Shown: positions 51,631-60,632 of the stretch, in pieces
Numbering within the stretch: the stretch's first letter is position 1
How the letters are laid out: each line of letters opens with the position of its first letter
Assembly (NCBI RefSeq): GCF_002941025.1
Contig: NZ_PTJS01000001.1
Span: 620,001 to 684,000, forward strand
Origin: Streptomyces sp. QL37
Lineage (GTDB): Bacteria > Actinomycetota > Actinomycetes > Streptomycetales > Streptomycetaceae
DNA length: 64,000 nt
Direction: 5' to 3'
The notes under the pieces: generated by a model
Told to the model about the DNA's origin: nothing
Database searches by the model: none
Seen by the model: only the letters and a program-made list of their open reading frames with translations
Translations under genes and position numbers: made by a program

Positions 51631-52731
51631 TCAGTCCTCGGCCTTTCCGGCCGTCGAGATTCGCCGTCCGGGGACCGCTCGGCCGTCTCTGCTGCCCCAG
51701 GTCCCGAGGGAGGTCTCGGCAGTGATGCCGGGACCGAACCCCGCCAACAGGCCCTGGGCGCCTTCGGGCAGGCCCTCATCAAACTGTCGGCCGAGGGCGT
51801 CGAACACCACGGCCGAGGCGATGTTTCCGTAATCCGTCAAGGTGGCCCGGCTGTGCCGGAAGGCCTCGGAGGGCACATCGAGGTATCGGCACAGATCGTC
51901 CAGGATTCGTGGGCCGCCGGCGTGGATGATGTAGAAATCCAGCTCCGATACGTCCCACCGGTGGGCGTCCGCCAATGTGCGCAGAGCTGGGGCGAGCACC
52001 GACATCGTGCCCGGCACCCGGCGGTCGAGACGGAAGTGGAATCCGGTCTCCTTCACCTCGTAGGCGATCCAGTCCTCGGTGTCCGGGACCACGTGCGAAG
52101 CGTTGCGCTCAAGACGCATACCGGTACCACCCGAACCACGCACGACCGCCGCGGCGATGGCGTCACCGAAAAGCCCGTCGGAGAGAAGGGATCCGATATC
52201 GCTGTCGTCGGGCTGGTAGCAGAGCGAACAGAACTCGCATGCCACGATCAGCGCGTTGGCCCCGGGGTATGCGCGGCAGAAGTCGTGGGCCCGGTTGACC
52301 GCCGCGCCGCCGGCGGCGCAGCCCAGCTGTGCGATGGGAATCTGCCGGGTTTCGTTGCGGAACCCCATCTTGTTGATCATCCAGGAGGTCAGTGGCGGCA
52401 TCGCGAAGCCGGTGCACGACACGAACACGATGACGTCGATGTCCCGTTCCGCCAGGTCGGCCGATTCCAGGGCCTGGCGCACCACATCGGGAATCCGTAA
52501 CCGTGCCTCCTCCATGTAGGTACGGTTGCGGGCCTCGAATCCTGGATGCTCCAGGGTGTCCGCGAGGGGCTGGATCAGGTGACGCTTCTCCACGCCCGTA
52601 TTGGCTATCAGCCGCAGGACGAGGGGAAGTTTCGCGTGGTCGGCATGGACTCGACGCGTCAACTCCAGCGTTTCCGACATCGAGATCGTATGTTCCGGCA
52701 CCCATACGGCAGGCCGGCACAGAGTGGGCAT
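51631..52731 (-). CDS. Type III polyketide synthase (RppA/THN synthase-like)
   Basis: A 366-residue chalcone-synthase fold enzyme. Active-site residues are Cys in IAQLGCAAGGAAV, His in FYIIHAGGP and Asn in TDYGNIASAVVF. The segment VIVFVSCTGFAMPPLTSW is very close in form to the THN synthases of Streptomyces, whose extra cysteine shapes the pocket. Those enzymes make 1,3,6,8-tetrahydroxynaphthalene from five malonyl-CoA, but here the usual neighbours (P450, cupin) are absent and an aldo/keto reductase, SnoaL-like protein and methyltransferase follow. ATG at 52731 has AGGAGGGG upstream. Confidence 0.93.
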   Translation of the reverse strand: MPTLCRPAVWVPEHTISMSETLELTRRVHADHAKLPLVLRLIANTGVEKRHLIQPLADTLEHPGFEARNRTYMEEARLRIPDVVRQALESADLAERDIDVIVFVSCTGFAMPPLTSWMINKMGFRNETRQIPIAQLGCAAGGAAVNRAHDFCRAYPGANALIVACEFCSLCYQPDDSDIGSLLSDGLFGDAIAAAVVRGSGGTGMRLERNASHVVPDTEDWIAYEVKETGFHFRLDRRVPGTMSVLAPALRTLADAHRWDVSELDFYIIHAGGPRILDDLCRYLDVPSEAFRHSRATLTDYGNIASAVVFDALGRQFDEGLPEGAQGLLAGFGPGITAETSLGTWGSRDGRAVPGRRISTAGKAED

Positions 52732-53335
52732 ACGAACTTCCCCTCCTGGAATTTTTGGGACGGAGCGATACCAGCGCCGTGACGAGCAGTACGAATGGGC
52801 GGCTCGACGTCAGCCTTCACCGGCATTTGTCACCAGCACCCGGCGCATCGGAATGACGGGCCCGGCACTCCTCCACTCCTGCCCCAGGGCTTCGGAATGA
52901 AGTTGTCACGTGGCCGACAACGCGGGCTGTTCGCTTGGTTTCGAAAAGAATTGACGATCGCAAGGATCATGCGGCCGTCCGGTCCGGGATGAACCCTGAA
53001 CGCTATCGAGAGTACCCACCCGCGCGGAACCAAGCGTGATTCAGTCCGAGTGAAACGTGAACGCGTTGAATTCCGTCGGTTCCGCCGGAGCGATCGGAGG
53101 TCCTGGGAACGGTCCGCCGGTGTCTCAACACCGCCCCCTCGATGCTTTTTTGCGTGGGCGCGGCATCCTGAAACAATCTCGGCCGGAGCGTGCTGACGCC
53201 GGTGGGCGCAACGGCGGTGCCGAGGTCCCGGAAGGCGGGACGCAGGCAACCGGCCTCGGCCGGTCGCCGGAATCCCGCGAACGACGGCCGAGATGACCTG
53301 CCGGGCTTGCGTGCGGGATGCGGGCCCGCGTGCCG
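52732..53335. other. Intergenic region with no gene I can support
   Basis: About 600 bases separate the polyketide synthase from the DeoR gene. Several open frames occur but none has a ribosome site or a recognisable domain. It is less GC-rich than the surroundings near 52740-53060. It probably holds the polyketide promoter (minus strand) and the end of the DeoR transcript. Confidence 0.5.
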
Positions 53336-54184
53336 CTACCTGCTCGGTCCCGTGCCGGGCGCCGGCTGCGCCCGCGGTTGTTCAGGCCTGGCCACGAGCA
53401 CCTCGACGCCGTCCGCCTGGAGAGCGTCGAGGTCGAAGGCCGGGATGCCGGAGTCGACGATGACGAGGTCGAAGGCGGTCACCGGGGCCAGTTGGTAGAG
53501 CCCGCGCCGGCGGAACTTCGTGTGGTCGACCAGGAGGACCTTGCGCGCGCACGCCTCCATCAGGGCTCGCTTCACCGCCACCGTCTCCTGCGACTGGTGG
53601 TAGCAGTGGCCACGGGTGATGGCGGTCGTGGAGGCGAAGAGCGTGTCGGCGCTGAGACTGGTCACGGCGTCCACGGTGCGCAGGCCGAGGTAGGCGTCGT
53701 AGGCGGGGTAGTAGGTGCCGCCCAGGGAGATGAGTTCGATGCCCGGGCTGCCGGCCAGCGTCTGGGTGACGGGGCCGAAGTTGGTGATGACGGTCAAAGG
53801 GGCGTGCCGGTCGAGGAGACGGGTGAGTGCCAGAGCTGTCGTGCTGTCGTCGATGACGACCGCCTGCCCGGGCTTGACCAGAGGCAGGGCGGCGCGGGCG
53901 ATGGCTTCCTTGGCCGCCGTCATGGCCCGGGCGCGGTGGCGGACGTCGCCGTGGAAGGCGGTCGAGGGCTGCGCGGTCGCGCCCCCGCGGACCTTTCTCA
54001 GCCAGCCCCGGTCCTGAAGGTAGTCGAGGTCCCGGCGGATGGTCATGGCGGTCACGCCCAGCTCGTCCGCCAGCTGCTCGATCCGGACGAAGCCCCTGTC
54101 CACGACGCGGACCTTGATCCGCTCCCTGCGCTCGCGGGGCTTCCTGCCGCTCATGTCGGCCGGTTGCCGGTCCTCTGCTCCCAC
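53336..54184 (-). CDS. DeoR-family sugar regulator
   Basis: A 282-residue DeoR regulator. The helix-turn-helix is RIEQLADELGVTAMTIRRDL with the family hallmark DLDYLQDRGWLRKVRGGA directly after. The C-terminal DeoRC domain has VVIDDSTTALAL (phosphosugar-binding DSTTT-like loop) and LLVDHTKF. Such proteins usually repress sugar operons and release DNA on binding a phosphorylated sugar. GTG at 54184 is preferred for an AGGAG site, adding ten residues to the ATG at 54154. It is divergent from the ABC and kinase operon. Confidence 0.92.
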   Translation of the reverse strand: MGAEDRQPADMSGRKPRERRERIKVRVVDRGFVRIEQLADELGVTAMTIRRDLDYLQDRGWLRKVRGGATAQPSTAFHGDVRHRARAMTAAKEAIARAALPLVKPGQAVVIDDSTTALALTRLLDRHAPLTVITNFGPVTQTLAGSPGIELISLGGTYYPAYDAYLGLRTVDAVTSLSADTLFASTTAITRGHCYHQSQETVAVKRALMEACARKVLLVDHTKFRRRGLYQLAPVTAFDLVIVDSGIPAFDLDALQADGVEVLVARPEQPRAQPAPGTGPSR

Positions 54185-54331
54185 AGGTGCTCCTGTTCGT
54201 TTTCTGTGAAGTGCACATTCCCTGCCGCCGCCGGCGCGCCGTCGCGGAACGAGGGCCGTCGGCCGGAGTCCGCATCCCGCAGGCCTTGATCCCGAACGCC
54301 GAGCGAACATCGAATGCCGGGGAAGCAGCAC

Positions 54332-54384
54332 AACAATTGTTCAATTACTGCGGTCCGTTGACACAAATGAAACATCTGAGTTTC
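54332..54384 (+). promoter_or_regulatory. Promoter region of the sugar operon with palindromes
   Basis: AACAATTGTT (54332-54341) is a perfect palindrome. TTGACA at 54358-54363 is a consensus -35 box. GAAAC-6-GTTTC (54369-54384) lies between it and the ATG at 54425. The 240-base space is between two divergent genes, deoR and the binding-protein gene, so one or both palindromes are likely sites for the DeoR protein. Confidence 0.5.
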
Positions 54385-54424
54385 CTGAGCGTTGCCCTCA
54401 GTGTCGATGAGCAGGGAGTGGAAC

Positions 54425-55495
54425 ATGAGAAGACCAGTACGTCTCGCTCTCACCGGCATCCTCGCCATGGGCGCGCTCGTGTCGTGCGCGGAGGAGCCCG
54501 GCGGCACGGCCGGCTCCGGTGGCGGCAGTGGCACCGGCAAGGTGGCGTTCCTGATGCCCGACCTCGCCTCCACCAGGTACGAGCAGTACGACGCCCCTCT
54601 TTTCAAGAAGCGCATGGGGGCGCTCTGCCAGGAATGCGAGGTCATCTACCAGAACGCCGACAGTGACGCGTCGTTGCAGCAGCAGCAGGCCAACTCGGCG
54701 ATGGCGCAGGGAGCCAAGGTCATCGTGCTGGACCCGGTCGACTCAGATTCCGCGTCCACCATCGTGCAGATGGCGCATTCCCAAGGCGTCAAGGTGATCG
54801 CCTACGACCGCCCGGTGACCAAGAAGGCCGCGGATTTCTATGTCTCGTTCGACAACGAGGCGATCGGCGAGTCCATCGGCCGGTCGCTGGTCGGCCGCCT
54901 CGAGAAGACGGGAGCGAAGGGCGGACTCCTCCAGGTCAACGGGTCTCCGACCGACGCCGCCGCCGGGCTGATCAAGAAGGGCATCCACAAGGCGATCGAC
55001 GACAGCGGGTTCGAACTGCTCGCCGAGTACGACACGCCGGACTGGTCACCGGAGAAGGCGCAGCAGTGGGCGAGCGGGCAGATCGCCCAGTACCCCGGCC
55101 GGATCGCCGGTGTGGTGGCCGCCAACGACGGCACCGGGGGCGGCGTGATCGCGGCCTTCAAGGGCGCGGAGGTGAAGGTCCCTCCGGTCACCGGCAACGA
55201 CGCCGAGCTGGCGGCGGTCCAGCGCGTCGTCTCGGGCGACCAGTACAACACCATCTCCAAGCCCATCAAGACGGTCGCGGAGGCGGCGGCGGAGGCCGCC
55301 GATCAGCTGATGGAGGGTGAGAAGCCCGAGGGGGACTCGACGCTCTTCGACACGCCTTCGCAGCTCTTCGAACCGACGGTGGTGACGCGGGAGAACGTCA
55401 AGGAGGTCATCTTCGGCCCCGGCGGTGTGCTCGAACCCGCGGATGTCTGCACCCGGGTGTACGCCGACGACTGCCGGCGTCTGGGAATCGAGTAG
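54425..55495 (+). CDS. Sugar ABC transporter substrate-binding lipoprotein
   Basis: A 356-residue periplasmic-binding-like protein of the ribose/xylose type. The signal is RRPVRLALTGILAMGALVSC, with cysteine 21 as the lipid anchor. The binding fold has KVAFLMPDLASTRYEQYDAP and VIVLDPVDSDSASTIVQMA, and the hinge region with VVAANDGTGGGVIAAF. ATG at 54425 has GCAGGGAGTGG upstream. It delivers a sugar or polyol to the permease encoded two genes on. Xylose-type binding is a family guess; the actual sugar is unknown. Confidence 0.92.
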   Translation: MRRPVRLALTGILAMGALVSCAEEPGGTAGSGGGSGTGKVAFLMPDLASTRYEQYDAPLFKKRMGALCQECEVIYQNADSDASLQQQQANSAMAQGAKVIVLDPVDSDSASTIVQMAHSQGVKVIAYDRPVTKKAADFYVSFDNEAIGESIGRSLVGRLEKTGAKGGLLQVNGSPTDAAAGLIKKGIHKAIDDSGFELLAEYDTPDWSPEKAQQWASGQIAQYPGRIAGVVAANDGTGGGVIAAFKGAEVKVPPVTGNDAELAAVQRVVSGDQYNTISKPIKTVAEAAAEAADQLMEGEKPEGDSTLFDTPSQLFEPTVVTRENVKEVIFGPGGVLEPADVCTRVYADDCRRLGIE

Positions 55496-55528
55496 CGGCG
55501 GCCTGTGCCGGAGCGAGAGAGGGAACCC

Positions 55529-56377
55529 ATGACGAGCTCCGCGATCCCGACCGCCTCCGGTCCGCCGGGTACGGGCCCCGGAACCGATGGGACGGTCGTG
55601 CTGTCGCTGAGGGGTGTGAGCAAGCAGTTCGGCGCGGTCGCCGCGCTCAGCGGGATCGATCTCGATGTCGCGGCCGGTGAGGTGGTCGCCGTGGTCGGGG
55701 ACAACGGCGCCGGCAAGTCCACGCTCGTGAAGATCCTCTCCGGGGTGTACGCACCCGACGCGGGGGCGGTCTCCTTCCACGGAAGGGAGGTCTCGTTCGA
55801 CTCCCCGGGCGCCGCGCACGCACTGGGCATCGCGACGGTCTACCAGGACCTGGCGCTGTGCGAGAACCTCGACGTCAAGGCGAACCTCTTCCTGGGCCAG
55901 GAGCTGCGCCCCTGGATGCTGGACGACGTCACGATGGAGAAGCGGTCCTGGGAACTGCTGCGTGAACTGAGGGCGAGGATTCCCACGCTCGACGTCCCGG
56001 TGGCCGCTCTCTCGGGCGGTCAGCGGCAGACGGTGGCGATCGCCCGGGCCCTGCTCGGCCGGCCGGAGGTCGTCCTGCTCGACGAACCGACGGCCGCCCT
56101 CGGTGTCGCGCAGACCGCGGAGGTGCTCAACCTCATCGAGCGGCTGAGGGGCAAGGGGCTCGGCGTCGTCATGATCAGCCACAACATGGAGGACGTCCGG
56201 GCGGTCGCCGACCGGGTGGCCGTGCTCCGGCTCGGGCGCAACAACGGTGTGTTCGACGCCCGGGAGGTCTCCTCCGAGGAGGTCGTCGCCGCGATCACCG
56301 GCGCCTCCGACAACGCCGTTTCGCAGCGTGCCGCGCGACGCGCGGTCACCTCTCGGGAAGAGGAGGGACGGTCGTGA
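55529..56377 (+). CDS. Sugar ABC transporter ATPase
   Basis: A 282-residue single-domain ABC ATPase, unlike the double-length RbsA or XylG proteins of enteric bacteria. Walker A is VVGDNGAGKSTLVKIL, signature ALSGGQRQTVAIARALL, Walker B VVLLDEPTAALG, and the switch histidine is in VVMISHNMEDV. One or two copies would serve one permease dimer. ATG at 55529 has AGAGAGGGA upstream. The end overlaps the permease GTG by four bases. Confidence 0.93.
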   Translation: MTSSAIPTASGPPGTGPGTDGTVVLSLRGVSKQFGAVAALSGIDLDVAAGEVVAVVGDNGAGKSTLVKILSGVYAPDAGAVSFHGREVSFDSPGAAHALGIATVYQDLALCENLDVKANLFLGQELRPWMLDDVTMEKRSWELLRELRARIPTLDVPVAALSGGQRQTVAIARALLGRPEVVLLDEPTAALGVAQTAEVLNLIERLRGKGLGVVMISHNMEDVRAVADRVAVLRLGRNNGVFDAREVSSEEVVAAITGASDNAVSQRAARRAVTSREEEGRS

Positions 56378-57624
56378 CCTCTCTCGGTTCTCCGGTGGCG
56401 GCGGCCACCGACCCGCAGGACGAGTCTCCGGCGACGCGGCACGGTTTCAGGGACAGCGTCCGGGGGACGGTCCGCCGGGCCCGCGCCGGCGACCTGGGCA
56501 TGCTGCCGGTCGTCGCCGGTGTCGCGGTGATCTGGACGATCTTCCAGTCGCTGAACCGGACTTTCCTGTCCAGCACCAACCTGGTCAATCTGTCCTTCGA
56601 CATGGTGTCCCTGGGTGTGATCGCGCTCGGCATCGTGTGCGTCCTGCTGGTCGGCCAGATCGACCTGTCGGTCGGCTCGGTGAGCGGTGTCGCCGCCGCC
56701 ACCACCGGCGTGGTGATGGTCCGTCACGAGCAGTCGGTGTGGCTGGCGGTCCTGATCGCGGCCGGCGTCGGCGCGCTGATCGGCTGGGTCTACGGGCAGG
56801 TGCTCAACCGCTTCGGTGTGCCCAGCTTCGTCGTCACGCTCGGCGGCCTGCTCGCCTTCCTCGGCACCCAGCTCTGGCTCCTGCGCGGCCAGAACGCCAT
56901 CAATCTGCCGTACGACTCCGCTCTCGTGAAGTTCGCCCAGGTGTGGTTCGTTCCCGACGCCCTGGCCTACGCCCTCATGCTCCTGACCGCCGGCGGTTTC
57001 CTCGCCGTAGGCCTGGGCCGGTCCCGCAGCCGCCGCCGTGCCGGACTGCCGTCCGTCTCGCCGCGGTGGCTGGCGGTGCAGTCCCTGGCCCTGGCGGCGG
57101 CGCTGTTGTTCGCGGCGTACTACCTGAACCGCACCCGTGGGGTGCCGTGGATGTTCGTGCTCTTCGTAGCCCTGGTCCTGATCCTGCACCACGTCCTCAC
57201 CCGGACCGCGTTCGGCCGGTCCCTGTACGCGGTGGGCGGCAACGCGGAGGCCGCCCGCAGGGCCGGTATCGACGTACGCGGCGTGTACACCGCGGCGTTC
57301 GTCATGTGTTCCACGCTCGCCGCGACCGGCGGGGTCCTGGCCGCCGCCCGTCTCGCGGCGGCGAACCAGAGCACCGGCACGGCGGACGTGAACCTGAACG
57401 CCATCGCCGCGGCGGTGATCGGCGGGACCAGCCTCTTCGGCGGCCGTGGCTCCGCCTTCGCCGCCCTCCTCGGCGTACTCGTCATCCAGTCGATCTCCAG
57501 CGGGCTCACCCTCCTCAATCTCGATTCCTCGTACCGCTTCATCATCACGGGCTGCGTGTTGCTGGTCGCCGTCGCCCTGGACTCCGCCGCCCGCCGCACG
57601 CGGCAGGCACACGGAAGGGGCTGA
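56374..57624 (+). CDS. Sugar ABC transporter permease
   Basis: A 416-residue membrane protein of the ribose/xylose permease (BPD_transp_2) family with about 10-11 helices. Characteristic segments are CVLLVGQIDLSVGSVSGVAA, where the GxxDLSVGS motif marks the family, GVPSFVVTLGGLLAF, and YAVGGNAEAARRAGIDV. GTG at 56374 overlaps the ATPase stop. The charged middle loop (LGRSRSRRRAGLPS) is slightly long, as in XylH-type proteins. Carries the sugar bound by the lipoprotein gene upstream. Confidence 0.93.
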   Translation: MTSLGSPVAAATDPQDESPATRHGFRDSVRGTVRRARAGDLGMLPVVAGVAVIWTIFQSLNRTFLSSTNLVNLSFDMVSLGVIALGIVCVLLVGQIDLSVGSVSGVAAATTGVVMVRHEQSVWLAVLIAAGVGALIGWVYGQVLNRFGVPSFVVTLGGLLAFLGTQLWLLRGQNAINLPYDSALVKFAQVWFVPDALAYALMLLTAGGFLAVGLGRSRSRRRAGLPSVSPRWLAVQSLALAAALLFAAYYLNRTRGVPWMFVLFVALVLILHHVLTRTAFGRSLYAVGGNAEAARRAGIDVRGVYTAAFVMCSTLAATGGVLAAARLAAANQSTGTADVNLNAIAAAVIGGTSLFGGRGSAFAALLGVLVIQSISSGLTLLNLDSSYRFIITGCVLLVAVALDSAARRTRQAHGRG

Positions 57625-57627
57625 GGC

Positions 57628-59139
57628 ATGACGTCGCTGGCCATCGACGCGGGCACCACCACGGTCAAGGTGGTCGGATACGGCTCGGACGGAGCGGAAC
57701 TGACGGTCAGCCACCGGCCGACGCGAGTGCTGCGGCCCCGGCCGGGCCTGGCGGAGCAGGACATGGACCAGGTCTGGGAGGCGGTCGTCTCCGCCATCCG
57801 CGAAGTCGTGGCCGCGCTGCCCGAGCCGCCCGATCTGGTCGCCGTCACCGGGCAGGGTGACGGAGCATGGCTCGTCGACGACCGGGGCCGCCCCACCGGG
57901 CCCGCCGTGCTGTGGAACGACGGCCGGGCCGCGGACCTGGTCACCGGGTGGGAGCGTGACGGCACCCTGGAGCAGGCCTTCAGGATCTGCGGCTCCCGGC
58001 TGTCCACCGGCATGCCCAACGCCGTGATGGCCTGGATGCGGGAGCACGACCCGGACCGGACACGCCGCTCCCGCCACCTGCTGACCTGCGGTGGCTGGCT
58101 CTTCCTCAAGCTCACCGGGGAGGCGGCCGTGGACGAGTCCGAGGCGTCGGCGCCCTTCCTGGACATCGGGCGACGCACGTGGTCCGACCGGCTGTTCGAG
58201 CTGTACGGCGTGGAGTGGGTCCGTGAGCTGCTGCCCGAGCTGCGGGACGACGACCACCGTGTGACCGCGCTCGGCAGCGCCGCCACCGACGGGACGGGAC
58301 TGCCCGAGGGCATCCCGGTGGTGCTGGCCCCCTACGACATCTGCGCCACCGCCATCGGCTCCGGCGCCGTCAGCACCGGCCGGGCCTGCACCGTGCTCGG
58401 CACCACGCTGTCCACCGAGATCGTCACCGACTCGGCCGGATGTGTGCTCACCGACGAGCCGGTGGGCATCACCGTCACCCTGGGGGTCCCCGGACACTAT
58501 CTGCGCGCCTTCCCCACCATGAGCGGCGGCGACATGCTGCACTGGGGCGCACGGCTCCTCGGGCTCGGCTCGGTCGCCGGCCTCATGGCCCTTGCCGAGC
58601 GCGGCGCCGAGGACACAGCCGGGGTGCGCTTCCTGCCGTACGTCTCCTCGGCCGGGGAGCGCGCCCCGTTCTTCGATCCGGGAGCACGCGGTTCCCTGTC
58701 CGGCCTCTCCCTGGACAGCGGCCGGGAGGACGTGGCCCGCGCGGTCGTCGAGGGCGCCACCATGGCCATCCGCGACTGCCTGGCGGCCTCGGTGGCCACC
58801 CCGGAGCTCTTGACCCTCAGCGGGGGCGGTGCCCGGAGCGCGTACTGGACGCGGCTGATCGCGGATGTCGTGGGCCTGCCGGTGGCGATCCCCGCCGACG
58901 CGGAGACCGGGGCCCGGGGCGCCTGGCTCACCGGCATGGTCGCGACCGGCCGCGAGCCCGACTTCTCGACCGCGGTGGCACGGCACGTACGGATCTCCTC
59001 GACCTGCGAGCCGGACCCGGCCAAGGGCCGGGCCGTGGGCGCCCGTTACGAGGAGTTCGTCCGGCTGCGGGAGCTGCACCGGCCGATCTGGGCGCTCGGG
59101 CGCGACGGCGCGGGTCTCGTCGGCGGAGCGGGCGCGTGA
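57628..59139 (+). CDS. FGGY-family carbohydrate kinase 1
   Basis: A 503-residue FGGY kinase. N-terminal phosphate loop SLAIDAGTTTVKVVGYGSDG, adenine-binding region LTLSGGGARSAYWTRLIADV and the typical GEEERAPFxDPxARG-like SSAGERAPFFDPGARG are visible. It has the L-xylulose/ribulokinase-like form. Such enzymes phosphorylate an imported ketose, polyol or related sugar. ATG at 57628 lies four bases after the permease stop. The end overlaps the next kinase, so the two are made together. Confidence 0.9.
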   Translation: MTSLAIDAGTTTVKVVGYGSDGAELTVSHRPTRVLRPRPGLAEQDMDQVWEAVVSAIREVVAALPEPPDLVAVTGQGDGAWLVDDRGRPTGPAVLWNDGRAADLVTGWERDGTLEQAFRICGSRLSTGMPNAVMAWMREHDPDRTRRSRHLLTCGGWLFLKLTGEAAVDESEASAPFLDIGRRTWSDRLFELYGVEWVRELLPELRDDDHRVTALGSAATDGTGLPEGIPVVLAPYDICATAIGSGAVSTGRACTVLGTTLSTEIVTDSAGCVLTDEPVGITVTLGVPGHYLRAFPTMSGGDMLHWGARLLGLGSVAGLMALAERGAEDTAGVRFLPYVSSAGERAPFFDPGARGSLSGLSLDSGREDVARAVVEGATMAIRDCLAASVATPELLTLSGGGARSAYWTRLIADVVGLPVAIPADAETGARGAWLTGMVATGREPDFSTAVARHVRISSTCEPDPAKGRAVGARYEEFVRLRELHRPIWALGRDGAGLVGGAGA

Positions 59140-60632
59140 GCGGCGCCGACCAGGACGTCTGGCTGGGCATCGACCTGGGTACGCAGGGGGTCCGCGCGGT
59201 CGCCGTGGACTCGGACGGCCGGCTGCTCGGCTCGGGGTCGTCGCCACTGACCAGTAACCGTCGGGGCGAACGCCATGAACAGGACCCGGAACAGTGGTGG
59301 CGTGCGGTCTGCTCGGCCGTGGGGCAGACCTGTGCCGCGGGCGCCGACCCGCGCCGCATCCGGGCCATGGCCGTCGACGCGACCTCCGGAACCGTCACCC
59401 TGACCGACCGGCACGGCAGGTGCGTCACCCCCGGCCTCATGTACGACGACGGCCGCGCCACTGTGGAGGCGGAGCGGGTCAACGCGCTCGGCGAGGAGCA
59501 GTGGGCCAAGGCCGGCTACCGGCGGATGCAGCGGTCCTGGGGGCTTCCCAAGCTCCGCTGGCTGCTGGACCGGTATCCGCACGCGGTGGCCGACGGCTGG
59601 CGCCTCGCGCACCAGAACGATGTGATCAACCGCAGGCTCGTCGGGCACGAGGTGCCGACCGACACCAGCAACGCCCTCAAGTCCGGTGCCGACGCCGAGG
59701 CGGTGTCATGGCCGGAGAAGGTCTTCGCCGCTCTGGCGATCCCCACCGGTGTCCTGCCCGGCCTCGTGCTGCCCGGCACCTTGATCGGCGAGGTCTGCGC
59801 CGGTGCCGCGGCGGAGTGCGGGCTCGTGCCGGGCATTCCCGTGGTCGCCGGGATGACCGACGGCTGTGCGGCCCAACTGGGCTCCGGGGCGACCGCGGTC
59901 GGCAGCTGGAATTCGGTCCTGGGCACCACGCTCGTGCTCAAGGGTGTCACCGAGGACCTGCTGCACGACCCTGACGGTGTGGTCTACTCCCACCGCTCGC
60001 CCTCCGGCCACTGGCTGCCCGGCGGTGCTTCCAGCACTGGTGCGGGCCTGGTCGCCCGGGAGTTCGCCGACACCGGCCTGGACCGGCTGACCGACGAGGC
60101 GGCGCCTCTGCTGCCCACAGGGCTGCTGCGCTATCCGCTGGTCTCGCCCGGGGAGCGGTTCCCCTTCGTCGCGCCGGAGGCCGTGGCGTTCCGCAGCCGG
60201 GAACCGGTGGGCCGCGCCGAGGACTTCGCCGCGCTGATGCAGGGCGTCGCGTACGTCGAACGCCTCTGCTTCGACTACGTGGACCTGCTCGGCGCACCCA
60301 CCGACGGGGCCGTCGTCCTCACGGGCGGCGCCACCCGCAACCCGGTGTGGAACCAGCTCCGCGCCGATGTGCTGCGCCGGCCCGTGTCCCTGCCCCGCTA
60401 CGCCCAGCCCGCCCTCGGCATGGCTGTTCTCGCCGCCTCCGCCTGCGGGGACCCGGGCGGTCTGGACCGTGCCGCCGCCGCGATGGTGCGGCACGACCGG
60501 GTGCTGGAGCCGCGGGCCTCGGACGGATCCGCGCATGACGAGGGCTATGCCCGGCTGCTCGATCTGCTGGTCCGGCGTGGCTGGCTGCCCGAGACCGTCG
60601 CGGCCCACGCACGAGAAGGGACCGCACCATGA
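59136..60632 (+). CDS. FGGY-family carbohydrate kinase 2
   Basis: A 498-residue FGGY kinase that is clearly different from the first. Phosphate loop WLGIDLGTQGVRAVAVDSDG, later ATSGTVTLTDRHGR and VVLTGGATRNPVWNQLRADV. The GERFPFVAPEAV segment replaces the FGGY motif region. GTG at 59136 overlaps the previous stop (GTGA). Two kinases in one operon may act on two sugars, or as a heteromer, or one after another, and I cannot tell. The following phosphatase gene overlaps its stop by four bases. Confidence 0.9.
   Translation: MSGADQDVWLGIDLGTQGVRAVAVDSDGRLLGSGSSPLTSNRRGERHEQDPEQWWRAVCSAVGQTCAAGADPRRIRAMAVDATSGTVTLTDRHGRCVTPGLMYDDGRATVEAERVNALGEEQWAKAGYRRMQRSWGLPKLRWLLDRYPHAVADGWRLAHQNDVINRRLVGHEVPTDTSNALKSGADAEAVSWPEKVFAALAIPTGVLPGLVLPGTLIGEVCAGAAAECGLVPGIPVVAGMTDGCAAQLGSGATAVGSWNSVLGTTLVLKGVTEDLLHDPDGVVYSHRSPSGHWLPGGASSTGAGLVAREFADTGLDRLTDEAAPLLPTGLLRYPLVSPGERFPFVAPEAVAFRSREPVGRAEDFAALMQGVAYVERLCFDYVDLLGAPTDGAVVLTGGATRNPVWNQLRADVLRRPVSLPRYAQPALGMAVLAASACGDPGGLDRAAAAMVRHDRVLEPRASDGSAHDEGYARLLDLLVRRGWLPETVAAHAREGTAP

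Noticed and set aside
56020..59247. 1075-residue open frame on the minus strand across the sugar operon
   Set aside because: It is antisense to three well-supported genes, has biased composition, and no domain. Long antisense frames are normal at this GC content.
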